In this document: positions 9,056 through 17,398 of the stretch, one piece after another
How the letters are laid out: each line of letters opens with the position of its first letter
How positions within the stretch are numbered: the first letter of the stretch is position 1
Assembly (NCBI GenBank): GCA_964448675.1
Contig: CAYUZU010000015.1
Span: 1 to 64,000, forward strand
Direction: 5' to 3'
Source of the DNA: CAYUZU01 sp964448675
GTDB taxonomy: Bacteria > Planctomycetota > Phycisphaerae > UBA1845 > Fen-1342
DNA: 64,000 bases
Notes under the pieces: generated by a model
What the model was told of the DNA's origin: nothing
Seen by the model: only the letters and a program-made list of their open reading frames with translations
The model's database searches: none
Position numbers and translations under genes: made by a program

Positions 9056-10723
9056 TCAGGCCGACTCGCTGCTGCTCTCGGTCGTCTCGTAGTTTGACTC
9101 GGCGCGATCACCGTTGCCGCGATGTCGGCCGCTGATGGCGAACTCGGTCGCCCGGACCTCACGCAGCACGGTCACCTTGATTTCGCCCGGGAACGAGCCG
9201 ACATCCTGCTCGATCTTGTGGGCGACGTCGCGCGCGAGCTTCAGCGCGGAACGGTCCTCGATCCGCTCGGCATCGACGATCACGCGGACCTCGCGGCCCG
9301 CCTCGATCGCGTAGGCCTGCGTCACGCCGCTGAACGACGTCGCGATCGCTTCCAGCTCCTGCAGCCGCTTGATGTAGCGCTCGATCGACTCGCGCCGGCC
9401 GCCCGGCCGCGACGCACTGATCGCGTCCGCCGCCGTCACCAGCGGCGTGTACGGGTGCGTCGCCTCGACATCGCCGTGGTGGCCGACAATCGCGTTGAGC
9501 ACGGCAGGCGGCTCGTTCAGGCGGCGGGCGAACTCGTGCCCGACCTTCGTGTGGCTGCCCTCGGCCTCGTGATCGAGCGCCTTGCCGATGTCGTGCAACA
9601 GTCCGCAGCGGCGGGCCAGCGCACCGTCAAGCCCGAGCTCTTCGGCCATCAAGCCACAGAGGAACGAAACCTCGATGCTGTGCCGCAGGACGTTCTGGCC
9701 GTAGCTCGTGCGGTACTGCAGCCGGCCGAGCACATCCAGCAGCTTCTTGTTGACGCCACTGACGTTCGCCTCGTTGGCGGCGTCGCGCCCCGCCTGGACG
9801 ACGCGCTGCTCGACCTCCTTGCCGACCGACGCCACGAGCTCCTCGATGCGCGTCGGGTGGATGCGGCCGTCGCGGATCAATTGCTCGAGCGCCTGCCGCG
9901 CAACTTCCTTGCGGACGGGGTCGAACGACGAGACCTGGATGATCCCGGGTGTATCGTCGACGATCACCGTCACGCCGGTGGCCTTCTCGAAGGCGCGGAT
10001 ATTCCGCCCCTCGCGGCCGATGACGCGCCCCTTCATCTCGTCGGAGGGCACATCGATCGTGGCGACGACGGTCTCGCAGGTGTGTTCGGCGGCATAGCGC
10101 TGAATGGCCGAGATCGTGATATACCGGGCGCGTTCCCGGGCGTTCTCCTCGGCGTGGCCGATGATGCGCTCCACGATCTCACTCGCGTCGCGCTCGACCT
10201 CCTGCTCGATCTGCCGCAGGCACATCGACTTGGCCTGCTCCGGCGTCAGGCGCGAGATGCGCAGCAACTCGTCCCGCTGCTTGGCGATCGTCTCGTCCAC
10301 TTCGAGCAGTTTCGCCGCAACCTCTTCGTCACGCTCGGCCAGACGCGTCTCGGCAGCATCGATCTTGCGCTCCTTCGTCGCAAGAACGTCCATCTTCTTC
10401 TCGAGTGCGTCTTCGCGTTTGTCGAGGCGGCGCTCGACCGCCTTCAGCTCGGCCCGCGTCTCGGCGGTGTCCTGCTCGAAGCGCTGCATGGCTTCGAGCA
10501 CGGTCTTCTGCGCTTCGACATCGGCCGCCTTCAGCCGTTCGGCTGCACGCTCCTGCGCATCGGTGACGAGCCGCTCCGCTTCCTCGCGGCGCTGCTCCAC
10601 CTCCTTGCGACCGACGACCCATTGAAAGATCCAGACGGCGAAGCCACCGGCGGCCGCCGCAAGCAGCATGAACGCCAGCGCCCCCGACTCGGGCGCGGCG
10701 AGAACAAATTGTTGGGAAAACAT
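9056..10723 (-). CDS. rny: Ribonuclease Y
   Basis: Membrane-anchored endoribonuclease that starts mRNA decay. An N-terminal membrane segment (about residues 14-36) is followed by a long charged coiled coil (40-210), a KH RNA-binding domain (MKGRVIGREGRNIRAFEKAT) and an HD phosphohydrolase domain (RRCGLLHDIGKALDHEAEGS, and AIVGHHGDVEATHPYTPLV). At 555 residues it is somewhat longer than typical because of a ~30-residue Ser/Glu-rich C-terminal tail after the conserved IKVTVLREVRA. It converges with the metallophosphoesterase gene with only 29 bases between their ends. Confidence 0.95.
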   Translation of the reverse strand: MFSQQFVLAAPESGALAFMLLAAAAGGFAVWIFQWVVGRKEVEQRREEAERLVTDAQERAAERLKAADVEAQKTVLEAMQRFEQDTAETRAELKAVERRLDKREDALEKKMDVLATKERKIDAAETRLAERDEEVAAKLLEVDETIAKQRDELLRISRLTPEQAKSMCLRQIEQEVERDASEIVERIIGHAEENARERARYITISAIQRYAAEHTCETVVATIDVPSDEMKGRVIGREGRNIRAFEKATGVTVIVDDTPGIIQVSSFDPVRKEVARQALEQLIRDGRIHPTRIEELVASVGKEVEQRVVQAGRDAANEANVSGVNKKLLDVLGRLQYRTSYGQNVLRHSIEVSFLCGLMAEELGLDGALARRCGLLHDIGKALDHEAEGSHTKVGHEFARRLNEPPAVLNAIVGHHGDVEATHPYTPLVTAADAISASRPGGRRESIERYIKRLQELEAIATSFSGVTQAYAIEAGREVRVIVDAERIEDRSALKLARDVAHKIEQDVGSFPGEIKVTVLREVRATEFAISGRHRGNGDRAESNYETTESSSESA

Positions 10724-11297
10724 GTTTTCATCCGCCTTGCTTGCAACTTAACAGGCGGGGTGAGCACTGGCACCCCGAACAGGCGGGCACGATGGTAGGC
10801 TTGTTTGTCAGCGAGCGCTTCCGAGCGACACTCGCGCTGCGTGCTTCATTTCCCGCGACCGGTCGCTCCGCAAGTGAAACCGGCGAGGTCGACCAGTCTG
10901 ATTACAGGACCGGGAATATGCGTATGGATGATCGAGCGGATGATAAGCGGGTCCTGCGAATGCCCGTCACGCGATCGGTTGAGGATTTCGTTAACCATGC
11001 GTGCGGGCTTTGTCATGCTGACATACCTGTAAGCCACGTCCCGGGCCGGGAGCTTCCCGCGAGCAACGCGGGACGCGACCATCGTTGCCCCAATTCGCTA
11101 ATACTCTTCTTCGACGGATTATACGCGCCGGCCTGAGCCGACGCCAGAGGGGGCCGTCCCCCGATTTATCCGACGCTCGACCGGCGCCCGGGCTGCCGAA
11201 ACCGCCCCTGGGACGCCCGCCCGCCCCTTGCGTCGCCCGCGGCGCCGGAATAGCATCCCGATGGGGAGTTTTTGACCTGTACGGAGGTATGGCCCAG
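10724..11297. other. Divergent intergenic region between rny and the 11.3 kb group
   Basis: No recognisable large gene occupies these 574 bases. A perfect hairpin (CCCGCG/CGCGGG, 11056-11072) lies near the middle. A possible 56-codon minus-strand ORF at 10846-11016 is listed separately. The region must hold promoters for both flanking transcripts, but I see no convincing -35/-10 pair. Confidence 0.4.
10846..11016 (-). CDS. Possible small protein upstream of rny (weak)
   Basis: A 56-residue frame begins MTKPARMVNEILNRSRDGH, with AGGT about nine bases upstream of the ATG. It lies in the same direction as rny. The composition is protein-like (a charged helix, then a hydrophobic stretch LIIRSIIH and the segment LVDLAGFTCGATG). 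I do not recognise it, codon use is less GC-biased than in neighbours, and it may be chance. Confidence 0.2.
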   Translation of the reverse strand: MTKPARMVNEILNRSRDGHSQDPLIIRSIIHTHIPGPVIRLVDLAGFTCGATGRGK

Positions 11298-11771
11298 ATG
11301 ACCAGCCCCCGGCCCCGGGTCTCCGACCGCGGCGCCGCCCAACAGACCGTCCTCTGGCTGATCGCGCTGCTGCTGGCGGTGATCGCAACCGCCCTCTGGC
11401 TGCGCCCCGCGGGCGACGTTGTCCGGGTCGCGCAGGCGCAGAATCGGCCGATCGCCGGCGCCCGCGGCGTATTCGCCTTCACCGGCGCGATCGACCGGGA
11501 CCGCGAAGGGCTGTTCATGCTCGACGTTGATTCGGGCACGATCTGGTGCTATGCATTCGAGACGATCGACGGCACGCGGAAGTTGCGGCTGATCGCGGCC
11601 CGCAGCTGGATCTACGACCGCTATCTCCAGGACTTCAACTGTGCCGCGCCCGACTTCCGCGAGATTCAGCAACTCGTGCAGTTGCAGCGCCAACAGACGG
11701 CCACCCCGCCACCCGCGGATACCACGGATTCCGCCGGCCCGGGCGAGCGGCCGCGTACAACCGAAGAGTAG
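11298..11771 (+). CDS. Conserved single-pass membrane protein of unknown function
   Basis: The start at 11298 is preferred because GGAGGT (11283-11288) lies nine bases upstream; the ATG at 11289 abuts the same ribosome binding site. The 157-residue product has one N-terminal membrane helix (TVLWLIALLLAVIATALWL) followed by a small globular domain (GVFAFTGAIDRDREGLFMLD, GTIWCYAFETIDGTRKLRLI, RSWIYDRYLQDFN) and a disordered Pro/Thr tail. The domain would face the periplasm. I do not recognise the family. It is followed after 29 bases by the HTH/membrane protein, so the three genes 11298-13625 are probably one transcript. Confidence 0.65.
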   Translation: MTSPRPRVSDRGAAQQTVLWLIALLLAVIATALWLRPAGDVVRVAQAQNRPIAGARGVFAFTGAIDRDREGLFMLDVDSGTIWCYAFETIDGTRKLRLIAARSWIYDRYLQDFNCAAPDFREIQQLVQLQRQQTATPPPADTTDSAGPGERPRTTEE

Positions 11772-11800
11772 TCCGATTCGTACTGGACAGGAGTGCCACG

Positions 11801-12793
11801 ATGGCCAAGAAGCCGTTTTACTCGCTTGAAGAAGTCTGCGCCCGACTCGGCAAGGACGAAGAGGAGATCAAGGCCCTCGTTCGCAGCGGCGACCTGCGCG
11901 AGTTCCGCGACGCCGGCAAGGTCTTCTTCAAGGTCGAAGACATCGACAAGCTGGCCGGTGGCCCAGAAGAAGGCGCGGCCGACGCCAGCGAAGACACCGG
12001 CGACCTCGTGCTCGAGCCCGGCGATGAGGCCCCCACCGAAGAGCCGTCACTGAGTGAAGAGGCTTCCGGCGGCACGAGCATCATCGGCCTCGAACCCCTC
12101 GAGGACGAGGCGTCCGAGCCCGAAGCGGAGCCCGCATCTTCCGACGAAGGCCAAAAGAAGAAAAAGAAGGAAGACACCGTCATCACCGCCAGCGGCATCG
12201 GCGTGTTCGACGACGACGAGCTCGAGATCGACGCCGACCCCATGGCCAAGACGCAGATCACCACCGGCGCCACCGAGGATGACCAGATCACCCTCGAAGG
12301 CGCCGGCAGCGGCTCCGGCCTGCTCGACCTTGCCCGTGAGGCCGACGACACGGCCCTCGGCGCCGACCTGCTCGACGAAATCTATCCAGGTGAAGAGGAC
12401 GCCGGCGGCGGCGAAGAACCCGCCGCCGAAGCCGAGGAAGAGGAAGCGGTCCCTGCGGCTGCCGAACCCGAGGAGCCCGAGGAGGCCGAAGAGGCCTTCG
12501 AAGAAGCCGAGGCCGTCGCGGCCCCGACGGTCGCCGCGACCGTGCCGGTGGGCGACCCGTCCGAGGGCATCTTCACCGGCCTGCTGGTGGGCGGGCTGAT
12601 CGTGATGGCGGCGGCCATGACCGTGGTGGGCGGCGTGCTGCAGGGCTTCCTGCCCACGTTCGCCCGCTGGCTGGCCGACGGGACCAACTTCTACATCTTC
12701 CTGGGCGGTGCCGCGGGCGTGCTCATCATCGCCCTCGTGGTCGGGTGGCTGCTCGGCCGGACGTTCACGCCCAAGCGTGTCCGCACAGTCTGA
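11801..12793 (+). CDS. HTH-domain protein with acidic linker and two C-terminal membrane helices
   Basis: The true start is the ATG at 11801 behind ACAGGAG; the longer frame upstream overlaps the previous gene. Residues 1-50 (MAKKPFYSLEEVCARLGKDE ... DAGKVFFKVEDIDKLAGG) look like an excisionase/MerR-type helix-turn-helix. Residues ~55-245 are a very acidic, Ala/Glu/Asp-rich, probably disordered linker with one basic patch (GQKKKKKEDTV). The last ~85 residues contain two membrane helices (GLLVGGLIVMAAAMTVVGGV and YIFLGGAAGVLIIALVVGWL). The protein would tether an HTH domain to the inner face of the membrane. Target is unknown. Confidence 0.7.
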   Translation: MAKKPFYSLEEVCARLGKDEEEIKALVRSGDLREFRDAGKVFFKVEDIDKLAGGPEEGAADASEDTGDLVLEPGDEAPTEEPSLSEEASGGTSIIGLEPLEDEASEPEAEPASSDEGQKKKKKEDTVITASGIGVFDDDELEIDADPMAKTQITTGATEDDQITLEGAGSGSGLLDLAREADDTALGADLLDEIYPGEEDAGGGEEPAAEAEEEEAVPAAAEPEEPEEAEEAFEEAEAVAAPTVAATVPVGDPSEGIFTGLLVGGLIVMAAAMTVVGGVLQGFLPTFARWLADGTNFYIFLGGAAGVLIIALVVGWLLGRTFTPKRVRTV

Positions 12794-12824
12794 CCCAGAC
12801 GCGTGTCGCACATTGGAGGTGCCC

Positions 12825-13625
12825 ATGCGCACATTCGCGCTGCTCACGGCCGTCGTGTCCCTGCTCGCGGCGGGTTGTACACCCACCAGCGAGCAGCGGG
12901 ACCAGGATTTCCAGCTGCAGAAGCTCGAACGCGAGAACAACCGGCTGTCACGCGAGCTCAGCACCGAGCGGGCCCGTGCGCTCGTTCTCGAGAAACGCAT
13001 CGCCGCCGAGGAAACCCAGTGGGCCGCCAACCGGGCCGAGATGGCAACCTATCGCGAGGAGATCGACAGCCTGCGGCGTGAGAACCAGCAGTTGCACGCG
13101 AAGATTCGTGAATCGCTTTTCCGCCCGGTCGAGCGGCCCGACGTGTCGATCTCGCCCCTGCCGGACGAGGTCGATCGTGATCTGATGAGCTGGTCGCAGC
13201 GCTTCGCCAACCGCGTATCGTACGACCGCGGACGCGGCGCGGTGAGCTTCGCCAACGACGAGCTCTTCGAGACGGGCAGCGATACCGTTCGCGAGGATGC
13301 CCGGATGGCGCTGAACGACCTGGCCGGCATCCTGGCGACGCTGCCCGACGATTACGAGGTCGTCGTGGTGGGCCACACGGACAACGTGCCGATCAGCAAG
13401 CCCGAGACGCTGGCCGTCCACCCCAGCAACTGGCACTTGTCGGTGCACCGCGCGGTCGCGGTCAAGGACGTGCTGGTGCACTCCGGCTTCTCGGCTGATC
13501 GGCTGGGGGTGATGGGCTACGGCCCGCACCGCCCCGTGAGCGATGACCGGGCGCAGAATCGCCGGGTGGAGATCTTCATCGTGCGCGAGGGGGCCGTGCA
13601 GACGTTCGCCCCGGTCCAGCCCTAG
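12825..13625 (+). CDS. OmpA-family peptidoglycan-binding lipoprotein
   Basis: Start ATG 12825 follows TTGGAGGT. The 266-residue product has a lipoprotein signal (LLAAGC, lipidated Cys about residue 16), a coiled coil (QLQKLERENNRLSRELSTE onward, to about residue 100) and a C-terminal OmpA/MotB-like domain (FETGSDTVREDARMALNDLA, VVVVGHTDNVPISKPE, HRAVAVKDVLVHSGFSADRL, NRRVEIFIV). It probably links the outer membrane, or a lipid anchor, to the cell wall. Last gene of the 11.3-13.6 kb group; 31 bases separate it from the HTH/membrane protein. Confidence 0.85.
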   Translation: MRTFALLTAVVSLLAAGCTPTSEQRDQDFQLQKLERENNRLSRELSTERARALVLEKRIAAEETQWAANRAEMATYREEIDSLRRENQQLHAKIRESLFRPVERPDVSISPLPDEVDRDLMSWSQRFANRVSYDRGRGAVSFANDELFETGSDTVREDARMALNDLAGILATLPDDYEVVVVGHTDNVPISKPETLAVHPSNWHLSVHRAVAVKDVLVHSGFSADRLGVMGYGPHRPVSDDRAQNRRVEIFIVREGAVQTFAPVQP

Positions 13626-13710
13626 CAGCGTTCGTCGCTCCCCGCCGGCAAAGCCACCGCTGCGCAACACGCCCCCGCACTGTCGTGCGCCGAAACTGCA
13701 GAATTTGGTG

Positions 13711-13739
13711 TTGACACGCCAGCCGCGAGTCCGTATATT
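13711..13739 (+). promoter_or_regulatory. Near-consensus sigma70 promoter
   Basis: A perfect TTGACA (13711-13716) and TATATT (13734-13739) are spaced by 17 bases. This is the strongest promoter read in the window. Transcription would begin about 13746, some 560 bases before the YbjN gene, so the leader is unusually long. Confidence 0.85.
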
Positions 13740-14310
13740 CGTCTGTTCCCGAGTAAGCTGGGGTGTGGAATCAACCGCACAGATTTCTTTTCAATGCACC
13801 GTCTTTTTTGTCCTATGGAGGACGCCGTGTGGAACGAGCGTGAAACAACATCAGCTCGCCCGACAAGCCAGGCCGGTCGAATGCGCCATGATCTGAGGAG
13901 GACTCAGTCACGCGTATCCGCTCGCCTGATTTGGTGGGAGCAACACGGGCGTCCAGGCACCCCGTAGGCCCGCATTTCTTGGCAGGCCATCCCACAAGGT
14001 AACGTCGGTCGAGCCGACCGGACATGACCGCCGCGCGCGCTGCGCCTCGTAACTGAGTCCAGTGCGGCGGTTTGGACTTGATCACTATGGCTTTGGCTTT
14101 CCGTGCCAATGGCCAGCCCGGAGAGGGTGTGCGCATCTGGAGCCGCGGCCGCGCCACGAGGACGATGACATGAGCATGAGCCTCTTTGCCTTCTCGCTGC
14201 TGATGATCGGCCTCGCGCTGCGCCGGCGTTCGGCCGAGAGGCGGAGCGCACAGGCGCGCACCACCGAAAGATCACGACGGCCCCTGGTGAACATGAGAAA
14301 GGAGGACGCA
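13740..14310 (+). other. Long transcribed leader or unrecognised RNA
   Basis: No sizeable recognised gene fills this stretch downstream of the strong promoter. Visible elements are a T run (13804-13809), a small hairpin that puts an AGGAGG-like sequence in its loop (CTGAG/CTCAG near 13895-13909), and another short stem near 14009-14020 (GGTCG/CGACC). I could not match tmRNA, RNase P RNA, SRP RNA or a known riboswitch. From 14170 an ATG (behind GAGG) is in frame with the YbjN gene and would add a hydrophobic N-terminus (SLFAFSLLMIGLALRRR). Confidence 0.4.
13815..13967 (+). CDS. Possible 50-codon leader ORF (weak)
   Basis: A frame from the ATG at 13815 (or the in-frame GTG at 13827, which has GGAGG just upstream) encodes MEDAVWNERETTSARPTS and ends at the TAG at 13965. 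It lies about 70 bases after the predicted transcription start. The peptide is basic and low in hydrophobic residues, and no family is recognised. It could be a leader peptide or chance. Confidence 0.18.
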   Translation: MEDAVWNERETTSARPTSQAGRMRHDLRRTQSRVSARLIWWEQHGRPGTP

Positions 14311-14778
14311 ATGGATGCCACCATGCTGTTCGGCCTCGTCCGAGGTTACCTCGATGACGAGGAGTTCGCCTATCGCGTCCTTGACGACACCACGGCGGTC
14401 GAGGGCGTTGTCCGCGGCCAGCACGCCATGTTCAGCATTCGGGTCCGGGTCTTGCCCGACCCGCTCCTGGTACAGACCAGCGTGCTGCTGCCCAACATCG
14501 TCCCCGAGGACCGTCGCGGCGCCGTCGCCGAGGTCGTCGTGCGGGCCAACGCCGGCCTGCCGCTGGGGCGTTTCGACTACGACGCCGCCTCCGGCCTGGT
14601 TACGTTCCGCACCGCGATCCCCGTGCTCGACGGGACGCTGTCCGCGGCACAGTTTCGGACCCTGGTCGTGACGGCGCTGGCGACCGCGGACCAGTATCAG
14701 CGGGCCTTCTGTCGGCTGCTGTACGGCGACGACCTGTCGCCCGCGGAGGCGGTCGCCGAGGTCGAGATGGCGGATTGA
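14311..14778 (+). CDS. YbjN-domain protein (type III secretion chaperone-like fold)
   Basis: ATG 14311 follows AAAGGAGGACGCA, an excellent ribosome binding site. The 155-residue product resembles the YbjN family: GLVRGYLDDEEFAYRVLDD, FSIRVRVLPDPLLVQTSVLL, then RRGAVAEVVVRANAGLPLG and FDYDAASGLVTFRTAIPV. YbjN proteins share the fold of type III secretion chaperones and act as small regulatory or binding proteins; the partner here is unknown. An alternative in-frame start at 14170 would add a membrane-helix-like extension of 47 residues, so both a soluble and an anchored form are possible. A strong GC hairpin follows at 14787-14818. Confidence 0.75.
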   Translation: MDATMLFGLVRGYLDDEEFAYRVLDDTTAVEGVVRGQHAMFSIRVRVLPDPLLVQTSVLLPNIVPEDRRGAVAEVVVRANAGLPLGRFDYDAASGLVTFRTAIPVLDGTLSAAQFRTLVVTALATADQYQRAFCRLLYGDDLSPAEAVAEVEMAD

Positions 14779-14786
14779 GTGACCGG

Positions 14787-14818
14787 CGCAGGCCTCGCCC
14801 AACGGGGCGGGGCCTGCG
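14787..14818 (+). terminator. GC-rich hairpin after the YbjN gene
   Basis: A 14-bp stem (14787-14800 with 14805-14818, one G-T pair) closed by an AACG loop begins eight bases after the stop codon. No T run follows, so it may be a terminator of the U-poor kind or an mRNA 3'-end stabiliser. It separates the YbjN transcript from the promoter of the next gene. Confidence 0.55.
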
Positions 14819-14842
14819 TTCGGCCTCGAATCGAAATTAAAG

Positions 14843-14877
14843 TTGCCTAAATTACGAATATGTGTTAAAATAGGTAA
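14843..14877 (+). promoter_or_regulatory. Promoter overlapped by an imperfect inverted repeat (candidate operator)
   Basis: TTGCCT (14843-14848) and TAAAAT (14866-14871) are 17 bases apart in an unusually AT-rich patch. The arms TTGCCTAAATTA (14843-14854) and TAAAATAGGTAA (14866-14877) are inverted repeats matching at 9 of 12 positions, so the dyad spans exactly the -35 to -10 region. That placement fits a repressor site. The HTH-receiver protein encoded ~100 bases downstream is an obvious candidate for binding it, which is inference. Confidence 0.65.
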
Positions 14878-14975
14878 TATTGAACGCTGGCTTCCAGTAA
14901 ACACACGCGCGTTTGATTTGCAACGGTAATGGGGACAAGGAGCGTCGCCCGTTGAGCGGCTCAGGAGGCAGCAGC

Positions 14976-15608
14976 ATGACCAGCGGAATCACGTACTACA
15001 CGACGGGCGAAGCCGCCCGGATCACCGGCTACGCCCAGCAGAGCATCATCCGCTTCGTGGACAAGGGGGTGCTTGAGGGCGAGCGCATACCCGGCAGCCG
15101 GCACCGGCGCATCCCGCGGGCCGGACTCATCAAGTTCATGCGGGCACGCGGTTTACCGCTCGGTGCCCTGCTCCACGCCCGCACGCGCGTGCTGGTGGTC
15201 GAAGACGACCCGGCCATCGTCGAGATGCTCGTCGACCTGCTGGAGCGCGACGGGCGTTTCGCGGTCCGCGCCGCTGGCACCGCGTTCCAGGCCGGCCGGC
15301 AGATCGCACGCTTCGAGCCGCATGTGCTCGCGCTGGACTATCGGCTGCCGGATCTCAACGGCGACGAGGTGCTCCGCGCCGTACGCGCAGACGCGGCGAA
15401 AGATGAGCTGCGCATCGTCGTGATGTCGGGGGTGGCCGACGACGCCGAGCGTGAGCGCCTGCTCGCGCTCGGTGCAGACGAGTTTCTGCCGAAACCGTTC
15501 AGCCTCGTGAAGCTGTTGGACTGCATTGCGGCGCCCCCCGTGGAAGACGCGCCGGCGGCGGACCCGCGTCCGGCAGCGCTCGCGCCGCGTTGCGCGCGTG
15601 GCGCCTGA
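14976..15608 (+). CDS. HTH DNA-binding domain fused to a response-regulator receiver domain
   Basis: ATG 14976 follows CAGGAGG. The 210-residue protein has an N-terminal excisionase/MerR-like winged helix (YYTTGEAARITGYAQQSIIR, GSRHRRIPRAGLIKFM; residues 5-60) followed by a CheY-like receiver (RVLVVEDDPAIVEML, phospho-acceptor Asp121 in LALDYRLPD, VMSGVAD, FLPKPFS). The order HTH-receiver is the reverse of most response regulators. The tail is Ala/Pro-rich. It probably regulates transcription in response to a kinase not encoded nearby. The inverted repeat over its own promoter suggests autoregulation. The ARPP-1 gene follows after 101 bases. Confidence 0.82.
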   Translation: MTSGITYYTTGEAARITGYAQQSIIRFVDKGVLEGERIPGSRHRRIPRAGLIKFMRARGLPLGALLHARTRVLVVEDDPAIVEMLVDLLERDGRFAVRAAGTAFQAGRQIARFEPHVLALDYRLPDLNGDEVLRAVRADAAKDELRIVVMSGVADDAERERLLALGADEFLPKPFSLVKLLDCIAAPPVEDAPAADPRPAALAPRCARGA

Positions 15609-15709
15609 GTAGAGAGAAAAGAGGGGAAGTCACTCCCACCAGCGGGGCGGGAACGGCTTGCCGAAATCGCGTGGCGGCGGAGGTCGCCGCCGTAGAGGGA
15701 GGAAACGTC

Positions 15710-17296
15710 ATGGATGCGAAACTCAAGGAAGTCCTGTCAAACATCGCCATCACCGAATCGGTGGACGTGGGCCAGTTTCAGCTCTTCGGGCTGCGCTGGT
15801 CGGCCGATCCCGCCTGCGACTACATTACGCTCGATGAAGGCCTGACCCACGGCACCGTGAAGGTGACCGAAGTCAACACCGCCGGCAGCGTACCGGACCT
15901 CGTCGTGGTCAATGACAGCGACATGGCCCTGTTCGTGCTCGCGGGCGAGCAGCTGGTCGGCGCGAAGCAGAATCGCGTGCTGAACACCAGCCTGATCGTC
16001 GCGCCGCGCACCAGCCTCAAGGTGCCGGTGAGCTGCGTAGAGGCCGGCCGTTGGGGGTACGCGCGGCCCGACTTCAAGAGCACCGGCACCTCGTCGCATT
16101 CGCGGCTGCGGCGGGAAATGATGAAGCAGGTCTCGGCCAGCTACCGCAGCTCCGGCCAAGCCCGCGCCAACCAGGGACAGGTCTGGGCCGAGGTGAGCGA
16201 CAAGCTGGCGTTCATGAAATCCCCGTCGGCGTCGGCGGCCCTGGAGCAGGCCTTCGAGGATCATCGAGCCAGGCTCGAGGAGTTCGTCGCCCGGGCCCGC
16301 GTGTCGGGCGACTGCCACGGCGTGCTGTTTGCCTGCAATGGGCAGGTGATGGGACTGGATCTGTTCGATCAACCCGCCACCCTGGCCAAGCTGCTGCCGA
16401 AGCTCGTGCGGTCATACGCCATCGACGCGCTGGAGAACGGCGAGACCCGAACGGTGCCCGAGGACGAGGTGGCGGCGTGGTTGTCCAGGACGCCGGCGCT
16501 GGAAGTGGAACGGTTCAAGTCGCCCGGGCTGGGCGATGATCTCCGGCTGCACGCGGAGGAGATCTGTGGTGCCGGTCTGGTTGTCGAACCCGGCCCGGTG
16601 CACCTGAGCCTGTTCCGCGACGACGGCAGCGCGCGCCGCCGACCCCCGGTGCCCACGTTGCCGATCGACCCTGATCAGTTGGGAGCGTCGCCCGCCAGCG
16701 CGGAGCCGGTGCCGGCCGTGCCGACCGGTTTGACCGTATTCCCGACGTCGGGGGACGCGCTGCGCCGGCTGGCGGCAGGTCTGTCGGCGTTGCGGGGCGA
16801 TCTGGGCGGCAGTGCGCGCCCGTCCTTGGCGCTGCTCGATGCCATCAGCGGCCGCGTGCTGCGCCCGCGCCGCGAGCGCGAGCTCGTGGCGCGCGTCGTC
16901 GCGCTCGCGCCGGCGTCACAGCGTCGCATGATCGTCACCGACGTGCGCCTGGCGGACCGCTGGTTCTCGCACTGGCACGCTGAGGCCGGCACCGCGGTGG
17001 TGAGCCTGGCGGATTGGGAAGCGCTGTGCCCGGTGCCGGCCGAAGCCTTCCTCGCGTTGCAGTGCCTGCTGTGTGACCTGTCGCGCGACGACCGGCTGGA
17101 CGCGCGGGCCCTCTTCCACGAGGAGACGCGCGGCTGCCTGTTCGACCTGTGCGCGTACAAGCCGGACATCGAGCACAAGCTGCGGCAGGGCAGCCTGTGT
17201 CGCGACTGTCACGCGGCCCTGGAGCGTCGCGGCGTGGATGTGACGAGTGTTCATCAGGCGCTCGCACGGGTGCGTGAGCTCGCCGCGCAGCGATGA
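15710..17296 (+). CDS. ARPP-1 domain protein with a C-terminal four-cysteine site
   Basis: ATG 15710 follows GGGAGGAAACGTC; 528 residues. The first ~290 residues match my memory of the ARPP-1 family (ARG and Rhodanese-Phosphatase-superfamily-associated Protein): LFGLRWSADPACDYITLDEG, LVVVNDSDMALFVLAGEQLV, GAKQNRVLNTSLIVAPRTSL, VPVSCVEAGRWGY, VLFACNGQVMGLDLFDQP. The family is named for its association with ADP-ribosylglycohydrolases, and such a gene follows 102 bases downstream. A Pro-rich linker leads to a second domain ending with Cys476, Cys481, Cys497 and Cys500 (GCLFDLCAYK, LCRDCHAAL), a likely zinc site. Its biochemical role is not established; a role in NAD/ADP-ribose metabolism is inferred from context. 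Confidence 0.75.
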   Translation: MDAKLKEVLSNIAITESVDVGQFQLFGLRWSADPACDYITLDEGLTHGTVKVTEVNTAGSVPDLVVVNDSDMALFVLAGEQLVGAKQNRVLNTSLIVAPRTSLKVPVSCVEAGRWGYARPDFKSTGTSSHSRLRREMMKQVSASYRSSGQARANQGQVWAEVSDKLAFMKSPSASAALEQAFEDHRARLEEFVARARVSGDCHGVLFACNGQVMGLDLFDQPATLAKLLPKLVRSYAIDALENGETRTVPEDEVAAWLSRTPALEVERFKSPGLGDDLRLHAEEICGAGLVVEPGPVHLSLFRDDGSARRRPPVPTLPIDPDQLGASPASAEPVPAVPTGLTVFPTSGDALRRLAAGLSALRGDLGGSARPSLALLDAISGRVLRPRRERELVARVVALAPASQRRMIVTDVRLADRWFSHWHAEAGTAVVSLADWEALCPVPAEAFLALQCLLCDLSRDDRLDARALFHEETRGCLFDLCAYKPDIEHKLRQGSLCRDCHAALERRGVDVTSVHQALARVRELAAQR

Positions 17297-17398
17297 GTCG
17301 GTCGCGTGTTACAATGGACCGGTCTGGCTGCGGCCGGGACGTGGGAAGCGCGGCGCGTCCTGGCCGCTCGTGACGGATTGCTGCAACGAGGGACCGGC

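Noticed and set aside
9122..10798. Plus-strand ORF opposite rny
   Set aside because: Composition is antisense-like and rny on the minus strand has KH and HD motifs.
10741..11136. 131-codon plus-strand ORF between rny and the next group
   Set aside because: It has no ribosome binding site, and its sequence resembles noise with no domain-like pattern.
13746..14170. tmRNA, SRP RNA or RNase P RNA in the long leader
   Set aside because: No T-arm/CCA-like end, no SRP or RNase P core motifs could be found.
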